From: Verrucomicrobiota bacterium
GTDB lineage: Bacteria > Verrucomicrobiota > Verrucomicrobiia > Chthoniobacterales > UBA10450
DNA: 5,634 bases
Direction: 5' to 3'
Assembly (NCBI GenBank): GCA_003218345.1
Contig: QHNF01000120.1
Span: forward strand, 1 to 5,634
Under the pieces are notes generated by a model. It saw only the letters and a list, made by a program, of their open reading frames with translations, ran no database searches and had not been told where the DNA came from. Made by a program: the position numbers and the translations under genes. Shown here in pieces: positions 1-4,648 of this stretch (positions are counted from its first letter, which is position 1; each line of letters opens with the position of its first letter).

Positions 1-59
1 CCTCGGATCAAATTGGCACTCGCAAAAAGAGCGGCGATCAACAAAACCAGCGTTCGCAT
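1..59 (-). CDS. N-terminus of a divergent, probably exported protein (cut by window edge)
   Basis: Read on the minus strand from the ATG at 59-57, the first residues are MRTLVLLIAALFASANLIR before the window ends. This looks like a signal peptide: one early arginine, a hydrophobic core LVLLIAALFA, and a possible signal peptidase I site after ASA. Only 19 codons are visible, so the function of the mature protein cannot be inferred. An in-frame ATG lies further upstream at 131-129 (start MFALIIRTLL), but it would bury the signal peptide inside a longer N-terminus, so I prefer 59. No clear Shine-Dalgarno sequence precedes either start. The gene diverges from nuoH, which suggests that no other nuo gene lies immediately upstream. 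The call depends on a short hydrophobic stretch and could be a chance frame. Confidence 0.5.
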   Translation of the reverse strand, partial: MRTLVLLIAALFASANLIR

Positions 60-189
60 GGCGCACGCCGAACGTACTGCGCCAAAAGCTCCCTGCAAAG
101 GCAAAAGCGTCCGTATGATTAAGGCAAACATTCCTGGAGCGGTTGATTACGCGTCAGTTTGATGGCGAAGGTTATCTGAGCGTTCTATC
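60..189. promoter_or_regulatory. Divergent intergenic region, presumed promoter region for nuoH
   Basis: This gap separates the left-edge minus-strand gene from nuoH, so a promoter for the nuo genes is expected here. The only sigma70-like element I can point to is TATGAT at 114-119, five of six matches to the -10 consensus. No convincing -35 box lies 16-18 bp upstream of it, and the region has no strong palindrome or operator-like repeat. No Shine-Dalgarno sequence stands at a useful distance before the nuoH start. The regulatory role is inferred from gene orientation rather than seen as a motif. Confidence 0.3.
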
Positions 190-1416
190 TTGATTAATCC
201 ATTAATCATCGGTTTTTCTTCATCGAACGTGAGCAAGTCTATCGACCAAATCTTTATTAGCGCCAAGCAGTGGCTGTTGTCGTGGCTGACGGGCGCGCCC
301 GACTGGGTGATTCAGGTCGCCTCGAGTCTGATCAATATTTTCACGCTCCTCGCTGTGTTCCTCACGCTGTTTGCGCTGATGTCAGTGTTGGAGCGGAAGA
401 TTCTCGGCCGGATTCAAAATCGCTACGGCCCGAATCGCGTTGGACCATTCGGGCTTCTGCAGCCGGTGGCTGACGGCATCAAGATGCTGATAAAGGAAGA
501 CATCGTGCCGGCGCGCGCGGATAAGATCGTGCACTTCCTGGCGCCAATTCTCATTGCGGCGGCGGCGGTTCTTGCTCTTGGCGTAATTCCCTATGGACGC
601 AACATGACCCCGTTTACGATCGATGGCGGCATCCTCTTTTTTTTCGCCGTTGGATCGACAACGGAGCTTGCCGTCTTCATGGCTGGTTGGGGGAGTAACA
701 ACAAGTTTTCGATGCTTGGCGCGATGCGCGCGATCGCGCAAATGATCAGCTACGAGCTGCCGCTCATTATCACGGTTTTGCCTGTCGTGATGGTCGTCGG
801 CTCGCTTAACCCCGATGCGATCGTTGCGGCGCAGAATGGCTACGCCCTCGGGCTGGTGCCACGCTGGTTCGTTTTCACACCGTGGGGCGCAACTGCGTTC
901 ATTTTGTTTTTTGTATCCGGTCTTGTGGAGTCAAATCGCACCCCGTTCGATGTGCCGGAAGGTGAATCGGAAATCGTCGCCGGTCACATGACCGAATATT
1001 CCGGATTCAAATATGCGACATTTTTCATGGCGGAATACATCGGCATGTTCGCCATCACCGGTCTGGCCGCTACGTTGTTTCTCGGTGGCTGGCATTCGCC
1101 GATGCGCGCCCTCGAATTCCTTCCGTCCTACGTCTGGTTTTTCGCGAAGTTGAGCGCGCTACTGTTCGTTTACATCTGGCTTCGCGGAACATTGCCGCGC
1201 ACACGCGTTGATCAGATCATGAATTTTGCCTGGAAATTCATGTTGCCGATGGCGTTTACCTGCGTCATCGCAGCGGCCGTCTGGCATTATGCAGGTCGCG
1301 GCTTACGCGGATGGCTTTGGTCGCTTGTGGTGATTGCGATTGTCTACACCGCCCTTTCGATCTTGCTCGACGCGCGAAGGAAATTTGCACCGCGCACCTA
1401 CCGTTTCGCGGAATGA
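190..1416 (+). CDS. nuoH: NADH-quinone oxidoreductase subunit H (NuoH, ND1 homologue)
   Basis: NuoH anchors the peripheral arm of complex I to the membrane arm and forms much of the quinone chamber and the first proton-path segment. The 408-residue product carries the family signatures in order: ERKILGRIQNRYGPNRVG at 68-85 followed by KMLIKED to 104; TELAVFMAGWGSNNKFSMLG at 158-177 and AQMISYELP at 183-191; the quinone-loop block SNRTPFDVPEGESEIVAGH at 248-266; and LRGTLPRTRVDQIM at 331-344. About eight or nine membrane helices are visible. It is longer than the E. coli protein (about 325 residues), with roughly 25 extra N-terminal residues and an extra C-terminal helix near 374-393. The TTG start at 190 follows an in-frame stop at 160. 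The only other good start before the first helix is GTG at 229, and neither has a clear Shine-Dalgarno, so the exact start is uncertain. Identity is certain. Confidence 0.97.
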   Translation: MINPLIIGFSSSNVSKSIDQIFISAKQWLLSWLTGAPDWVIQVASSLINIFTLLAVFLTLFALMSVLERKILGRIQNRYGPNRVGPFGLLQPVADGIKMLIKEDIVPARADKIVHFLAPILIAAAAVLALGVIPYGRNMTPFTIDGGILFFFAVGSTTELAVFMAGWGSNNKFSMLGAMRAIAQMISYELPLIITVLPVVMVVGSLNPDAIVAAQNGYALGLVPRWFVFTPWGATAFILFFVSGLVESNRTPFDVPEGESEIVAGHMTEYSGFKYATFFMAEYIGMFAITGLAATLFLGGWHSPMRALEFLPSYVWFFAKLSALLFVYIWLRGTLPRTRVDQIMNFAWKFMLPMAFTCVIAAAVWHYAGRGLRGWLWSLVVIAIVYTALSILLDARRKFAPRTYRFAE

Positions 1417-1559
1417 GCACACAGGTTGGCCGACGATTAACCGCCACACCGAGCGCCAGCCCGCTTGATGAAACTCGACGGCTCAAAGCCGTCGAGTTTT
1501 CCGGAGTCAGCTGTCGATCGTGGAGCCAACGCTCGCATTCCATGCGTTTTCTCGAATGA
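1413..1559 (+). other. 48-codon open frame bridging nuoH and nuoJ, probably not a true gene
   Basis: The ATG at 1413 overlaps the nuoH stop as ATGA, and the frame's own TGA at 1557-1559 overlaps the nuoJ start in the same way. The product begins MSTQVGRRLTATPSASP and ends HSMRFLE. It has no cysteines in a CxxCxxC pattern, no membrane segment and no recognisable domain, so it is not NuoI, which would normally be encoded here. Its middle is the translation of the hairpin at 1471-1499. Both ends carry a similar 18-base stretch (1402-1419 and 1545-1562, 14 of 18 identical). It could be a translational bridge keeping nuoJ coupled to nuoH, the remains of a deleted gene, or chance. No Shine-Dalgarno of note precedes it. 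Confidence 0.25.
1471..1499. repeat. Perfect 12-bp hairpin between nuoH and nuoJ; possible weak terminator
   Basis: AAACTCGACGGC at 1471-1482 is the exact reverse complement of GCCGTCGAGTTT at 1488-1499, with a 5-base loop TCAAA. The right arm ends in only four T residues (1497-1500) followed by CC, so it is at best a weak intrinsic terminator or attenuator. Its perfect symmetry and AT-tipped arms also suit a dispersed intergenic palindrome. It lies inside the small bridging frame, so ribosomes reading that frame would melt it. The palindrome is seen directly; either function is inference. Confidence 0.7.
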
Positions 1560-2038
1560 GCAGCACCGCTTTTATTGTCATTGCTATTCTGACACTGGCC
1601 GCGGCGTTGGCTGCCGCCACCCTTCAAAAGCTCATGCATGCGGCCCTAAGTTTCGCGGTGGCGCTTGTTGGTGTCGCCGCATTCTTCTTCTCGCTCGGCG
1701 CGGAATTCGTTGGTCTGGTGTTGGTGTTCGTGTACATCGGCGCAGTCGCGGTGTTAATCGTCTTTACGATCCTTTTAACGCGGCGCGACGTTGGAAAAGA
1801 TCGCGGTACTAACTGGAGCGGCGTTATCGTGGCAGTCGCCGTCTTCGGCGGGTTGATCTGGACAATTCTTGAGACGCCATCGCTTTCCGCCGCCGCGCCA
1901 CAGATTCCAGCGCTCACCGTCCGGCGAATTGGTGAAGCGCTCATGACGAATTACGTCTGGCCGCTACAATGCATCGGGGTTCTTCTTACCGCGGCATTGA
2001 TTGGTGCGCTCATTCTTGTGATGGAGGAAAGGCGATGA
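1556..2038 (+). CDS. nuoJ: NADH-quinone oxidoreductase subunit J (NuoJ, ND6 homologue)
   Basis: NuoJ lies between NuoH/NuoA and NuoK in the membrane arm. Its third helix, with a pi-bulge, is thought to help link quinone chemistry to proton transfer. The 160-residue product has five predicted helices and the family core FFFSLGAEFVGLVLVFVYIG at 43-62 continuing AVAVLIVFTILLTR to 76, which aligns with the E. coli block from FFSLGAYFAG onward. Tyr60 of VYIGAV matches the conserved tyrosine of helix 3. A fifth helix near 136-155 ends in VMEERR. An in-frame GTG at 1520 would add 12 polar residues not seen in the family, so the ATG at 1556 is chosen; it gives an N-terminus matching E. coli NuoJ. The Shine-Dalgarno is poor, and the start overlaps the stop of the 48-codon bridging frame as ATGA. 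Slightly shorter than the E. coli protein (184), otherwise normal. Confidence 0.94.
   Translation: MSSTAFIVIAILTLAAALAAATLQKLMHAALSFAVALVGVAAFFFSLGAEFVGLVLVFVYIGAVAVLIVFTILLTRRDVGKDRGTNWSGVIVAVAVFGGLIWTILETPSLSAAAPQIPALTVRRIGEALMTNYVWPLQCIGVLLTAALIGALILVMEERR
2023..2037 (+). promoter_or_regulatory. Strong ribosome binding site at the nuoJ/nuoK junction, now separated from nuoK
   Basis: GGAGG at 2023-2027 lies seven bases before the ATG at 2035-2037, which overlaps the nuoJ stop as ATGA. This is the best Shine-Dalgarno and start pair in the window and is placed where the nuoK start would be in a compact operon. It now drives a 64-codon frame through a repeat element, with nuoK starting 191 bp downstream. 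Its use is inferred from spacing and sequence. Confidence 0.55.
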
Positions 2039-2229
2039 CGCGCGGATTGCCCGTTTGGGTAGCGCACGCGTCGCGTGTGTTGGTTTCGGCGTTGCGCCGA
2101 AACAATCTTTTCCCTGAATTTCTTCCGCTGCGAAGAATGAGTATTCACAGGGGAAGTCCGCGATCGCGAGGACGCGCTTGCCAGCACGCGAGACGCGTGC
2201 GCTACCCAACCCGATTCGCTGCGCCATGA
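2035..2229 (+). other. 64-codon open frame bridging nuoJ and nuoK through a repeat element
   Basis: This frame begins at an ATG overlapping the nuoJ stop, behind an ideal GGAGG site, and ends in a TGA (2227-2229) overlapping the nuoK ATG at 2226 as ATGA. The product starts MTRGLPVWVAHASRV and is arginine-rich, without a domain, signal peptide or membrane helix. Nearly all of it is translated repeat sequence, so a selected protein function is unlikely. It is well placed, however, to deliver ribosomes to nuoK, which has no Shine-Dalgarno of its own. If the putative 2054-2209 insert were removed, this frame would not run in phase into nuoK, so it is not simply the interrupted 5' end of nuoK. Confidence 0.3.
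2055..2209. repeat. MITE-like element of about 155 bp with terminal inverted repeats
   Basis: The left end TTGGGTAGCGCACGCGTC (2055-2072), continuing GCGTG to 2077, pairs with the reverse complement of 2185-2209. The arms agree at 23 of 25 positions, the left arm lacking two bases. Between them are more foldbacks: GTTTCGGCG at 2083-2091 pairs with CGCCGAAAC at 2095-2103 over a 3-base loop; TTCTTC at 2120-2125 pairs with GAAGAA at 2132-2137, enclosed by CCCTG (2112-2116) and CAGGG (2148-2152); and CGCGATCGCG at 2159-2168 is a palindrome. No transposase is present, so it would move only in trans, if at all. CCCG at 2050-2053 and 2210-2213 is a possible but weak target duplication. From memory, the terminal sequence resembles dispersed repeats in Verrucomicrobiota; this was not checked. 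Confidence 0.75.
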
Positions 2230-2540
2230 CACCAACACTCCAAATTTTCCTCATCATTTCCGCCGCGCTGTTTTCTATCGGGCTGCTCGCGGCCCTGAGC
2301 CGGCGCCATGCCATTTTTATCTTGATTGGAATCGAGATGATGCTCGCCGCGGCGAATTTGAATTTCATTGCATTCTGGCGCTTCAATCCGGGATCGCTCC
2401 AAACCACAGGCGTGATGGTTGCAATTTTCTCGATCGCTATTGCGGCCGCTGAAGCCGCAGTCGGTCTCGCGCTCGTTATCGCTGTTTATCGGCACTACCG
2501 CACGACCAACGTAGACCAATTGGACCAGCTGAAGGGGTGA
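2226..2540 (+). CDS. nuoK: NADH-quinone oxidoreductase subunit K (NuoK, ND4L homologue)
   Basis: NuoK is a three-helix subunit carrying two buried glutamates in the proton relay between NuoJ and NuoN. The 104-residue product is close to the family length of about 100. It contains FILIGIEMMLAAANLNF at 31-47, with Glu37 matching E. coli Glu36, and AIAAAEAAVGLALVIAVYR at 71-89, with Glu76 matching E. coli Glu72. Helices lie near 5-24, 30-50 and 62-87. The ATG at 2226 gives the usual N-terminus. A TTG at 2178 would add 16 residues translated from the repeat element and is rejected. No Shine-Dalgarno precedes 2226; the start overlaps the stop of the upstream 64-codon frame as ATGA, so translation may depend on coupling. 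Normally nuoJ and nuoK nearly touch, but here about 190 bp separate them. Confidence 0.95.
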   Translation: MTPTLQIFLIISAALFSIGLLAALSRRHAIFILIGIEMMLAAANLNFIAFWRFNPGSLQTTGVMVAIFSIAIAAAEAAVGLALVIAVYRHYRTTNVDQLDQLKG

Positions 2541-2554
2541 TATGAGACAGAGCA

Positions 2555-2596
2555 ACCAAACTCCCAACGCTCAATGCCCAACATCCAACGTCCAAC
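2555..2596. repeat. Degenerate heptanucleotide tandem repeat, six units
   Basis: Six consecutive 7-base units start at 2555, 2562, 2569, 2576, 2583 and 2590, with consensus NYCCAAC (for example TCCCAAC, GCCCAAC, ATCCAAC, GTCCAAC). The first and third units diverge most (ACCAAAC, GCTCAAT). On the minus strand the unit reads GTTGGRN. The array occupies the nuoK-nuoL gap, where no gene is expected. Its translated minus strand (LDVGCWALSVGS) is a phrase I recall from intergenic heptamer repeats in Verrucomicrobiota and relatives. The arrangement is seen directly; function and origin are unknown. Confidence 0.75.
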
Positions 2597-2606
2597 TCAG
2601 CAGGGA

Positions 2607-2648
2607 CTCTTCCTCGTGCTCTTGCTCCTAATCTTGATCGTGATCGAA
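2607..2648. repeat. Degenerate hexanucleotide tandem repeat, seven units, abutting the nuoL start
   Basis: Seven 6-base units run from 2607 to 2648 with approximate consensus MTCKTG: CTCTTC, CTCGTG and CTCTTG first, then CTCCTA, and finally ATCTTG, ATCGTG and ATCGAA. The array ends two bases before the nuoL ATG, so it supplies the sequence where a ribosome binding site would lie, and no Shine-Dalgarno is left there. It follows the heptamer array after a 10-base spacer. The periodicity is clear but imperfect, as expected of an old or slipping simple repeat. Confidence 0.6.
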
Positions 2649-2650
2649 AA

Positions 2651-4648
2651 ATGAATCGCTGGATCTTCGATTCTCTCTGGCTGATCCCCACGATCCCGCT
2701 GGCGGGCTCATTGTTGATCTTATCTGTGAACGACTCGCGCCGTCCGGCAGCGGTAGCTCTCGCGATCACCGGCCAAATCGCCGCGCTGACACTGTCGGTC
2801 TTCGCGTTTTTGCCGACGCTTCACACGCCCGGCTTCCGCGTCGTTCAAAATTTCACCTGGTTCACGTTTGGCGAAAACGCACTGCGTCTCGGTTGGGTTC
2901 TGGATCCGCTCGCGGCCGTTATGCTGATGATGATCGCACTCGTTGGACTTTGCATCTTCGTCTTCAGCATCGGTTACATGGCTGGCGACAAAAATTTTAC
3001 GCGGTTTTTCGCGTATCTCTCGTTTTTTTCCGGCGCCATGCTCGGCTTGGTTATCGCGAATAGTCTGCTTCTGCTTTTCATCTTTTGGGAACTTGTCGGG
3101 TTCGCTTCGTACCTGCTCATCGGATTCTGGATCGAGCGTCCGAGCGCCGCGGCTGCGGCAAAAAAAGCATTCATCACCACGCGTATCGGAGACATGGGAT
3201 TTTTCCTCGGCATGGTTTGGCTCTATCACAGCAGCGGCACACTTCTCTTCTACGATGAAGGGCATGGTTGCGTTGAAAACGCTGGACTCGCCATGCTCGG
3301 CGTGAGCGCCACGTTCATCGCGCTACTGATTTTCTGCGGCGCGATGGGAAAATCGGGCCAATTCCCGCTGCACGTCTGGTTGCCGGATGCGATGGAGGGA
3401 CCCACGCCGGTCAGCGCGTTGATCCACGCCGCCACCATGGTCGCCGCCGGCGTATTTCTCGTCGCGCGCGTCTATCCGCTTTTCTCGTTAGGCGCAAGCA
3501 ACGGCGTGACACCGTCGCTCACTGTCGTCGTATGGATCGGTGTAACCACAGCATTAATGGCTGCGCTCATCGCAATCGCTCAGGCGGATATCAAACGTAT
3601 TCTTGCTTATTCAACTGTTTCGCAACTCGGTTTGATGATGGTTTCGCTCGGCGTGGGCGGTGTCGTTGCCGGCATGATGCATCTGCTGGCGCACGGTTTT
3701 TTCAAAGCGCTGTTGTTCCTCGGGGCGGGCTCAGTCATTCACGGCTGCCATGGGGAACACGACATTCGGAAAATGGGCGGCCTGCATCGCCTCATGCCAG
3801 TCACCTTTTCAACCTATGCAATCGGCATGATGGCGCTTAGCGGTGTGCCGCTCTTTTTTTCCGGCGGTTGGACGAAGGAGGAAATATTGCACGTCACCGC
3901 ACATTGGCCGGCGTCTCCGATCCCCTATTATCTCCTGCTCGCAGGCGTCGTCCTGACAGCGCTCTATATGACGCGGCAAATCATCTACGTCTTCTTCGGC
4001 CGCCAGCGCGCGGCATCTGAGCGTGGGCACGAAAGCCCGCTCGTGATGACGATGCCTCTGATCGCCCTCGCGATTTGCGCAATTTTCTTCAGTGTCGTGC
4101 TAGCGCCCGCGTGGCCCTGGCTGCATGACTACTTAACAGGCGAACCCGTACGCTTTGACGTCGCGCGCCTGATTCAGCCGATGCTCTTTCTTTCGCTGGT
4201 GCTTGTCGGCGCAGGTGTCGCGTTCGGCGTCTGGATGTATCGCGAAGTCGGCGCGCAAGACGGACGTCGTCCTGCCGACATCGATCCATTGGAATTCGCG
4301 CAGCCAAAATTGTTCCGGTTTCTCGAGAACAAAATGTGGCTGGACGAACTTTACGGGTACACGGTGATTGCGTTCAGTTGGGTGGCCGCGCGCCTGTCGG
4401 ACTGGATGGATCGCTATTTCTGGGACAGTCTAGTCCGCGCCTTTGGGGGACTCGGCCAACTTTTTGGAATCGTCACAAAGGGCTTCGACGAGCGCGGCAT
4501 CAACGCCGGAGTCGATGAATCTACGATTGGCGCTCGCCGCGTCGGGCGCGCGATATCCAGATTACACTCGGGACAAGTCCAAACTTATCTCAGCATCATC
4601 GCAATTGGCGTGCTGGCGCTGCTGCTTTTCTACGCATGGTTGGCTTGA
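2651..4648 (+). CDS. nuoL: NADH-quinone oxidoreductase subunit L (NuoL, ND5 homologue)
   Basis: NuoL is the distal antiporter-like proton pump of the membrane arm, with a long lateral helix running back along the other pumps. The 665-residue product has the N-terminal ND5 domain (about 70-130), the central antiporter domain (about 135-420) and a long C-terminal part. Key residues follow E. coli NuoL: Glu147 in FWELVGF; Lys172 in KKAFITTRIGD; Lys234 in MGKSGQFPLHVWLPDA; the block GPTPVSALIHAATMVAAGV at 250-268 with His259; Lys315 in DIKRILAYSTVSQLG; His344 and His348 with HGFFKALLFLGAGSV to 362; and Lys409 in GGWTKEEIL. The C-terminal amphipathic stretch around 500-640, with a last helix at 646-664, fits the lateral helix and anchor. 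No start codon lies between the in-frame stop at 2543 and the ATG at 2651, so the start is firm, though it lacks a Shine-Dalgarno. No frameshift or missing key residue is seen. Confidence 0.97.
   Translation: MNRWIFDSLWLIPTIPLAGSLLILSVNDSRRPAAVALAITGQIAALTLSVFAFLPTLHTPGFRVVQNFTWFTFGENALRLGWVLDPLAAVMLMMIALVGLCIFVFSIGYMAGDKNFTRFFAYLSFFSGAMLGLVIANSLLLLFIFWELVGFASYLLIGFWIERPSAAAAAKKAFITTRIGDMGFFLGMVWLYHSSGTLLFYDEGHGCVENAGLAMLGVSATFIALLIFCGAMGKSGQFPLHVWLPDAMEGPTPVSALIHAATMVAAGVFLVARVYPLFSLGASNGVTPSLTVVVWIGVTTALMAALIAIAQADIKRILAYSTVSQLGLMMVSLGVGGVVAGMMHLLAHGFFKALLFLGAGSVIHGCHGEHDIRKMGGLHRLMPVTFSTYAIGMMALSGVPLFFSGGWTKEEILHVTAHWPASPIPYYLLLAGVVLTALYMTRQIIYVFFGRQRAASERGHESPLVMTMPLIALAICAIFFSVVLAPAWPWLHDYLTGEPVRFDVARLIQPMLFLSLVLVGAGVAFGVWMYREVGAQDGRRPADIDPLEFAQPKLFRFLENKMWLDELYGYTVIAFSWVAARLSDWMDRYFWDSLVRAFGGLGQLFGIVTKGFDERGINAGVDESTIGARRVGRAISRLHSGQVQTYLSIIAIGVLALLLFYAWLA

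Noticed and set aside
1..162. Plus-strand frame open from the window edge to a TGA at 160-162, possibly the tail of an upstream gene such as nuoG.
   Set aside because: The peptide is basic and low in features, unlike any NuoG C-terminus I know, and the opposite strand gives a far more convincing signal-peptide start in the same place.
1520..1555. Extended nuoJ start at GTG 1520.
   Set aside because: It adds 12 polar residues not found in the family, while the ATG at 1556 aligns with the E. coli N-terminus.
1417..1555. Degraded nuoI pseudogene in the nuoH-nuoJ gap.
   Set aside because: No frame shows a cysteine cluster or other NuoI motif, and the gap is too short to hold a recognisable remnant; only the end fragments could be discussed.
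2178..2225. Extended nuoK start at TTG 2178, adding 16 residues.
   Set aside because: The added residues are translated terminal inverted repeat, and NuoK proteins normally begin at the equivalent of the ATG at 2226.
2555..2648. CRISPR-like array between nuoK and nuoL.
   Set aside because: The units are 6-7 bases, contiguous and without spacers, so this is simple tandem repeat DNA.
2720..3265. Long minus-strand open frame (181 codons) opposite nuoL.
   Set aside because: It is a shadow of the nuoL codon pattern: highly charged, no domain, and nuoL is unambiguous on the other strand.
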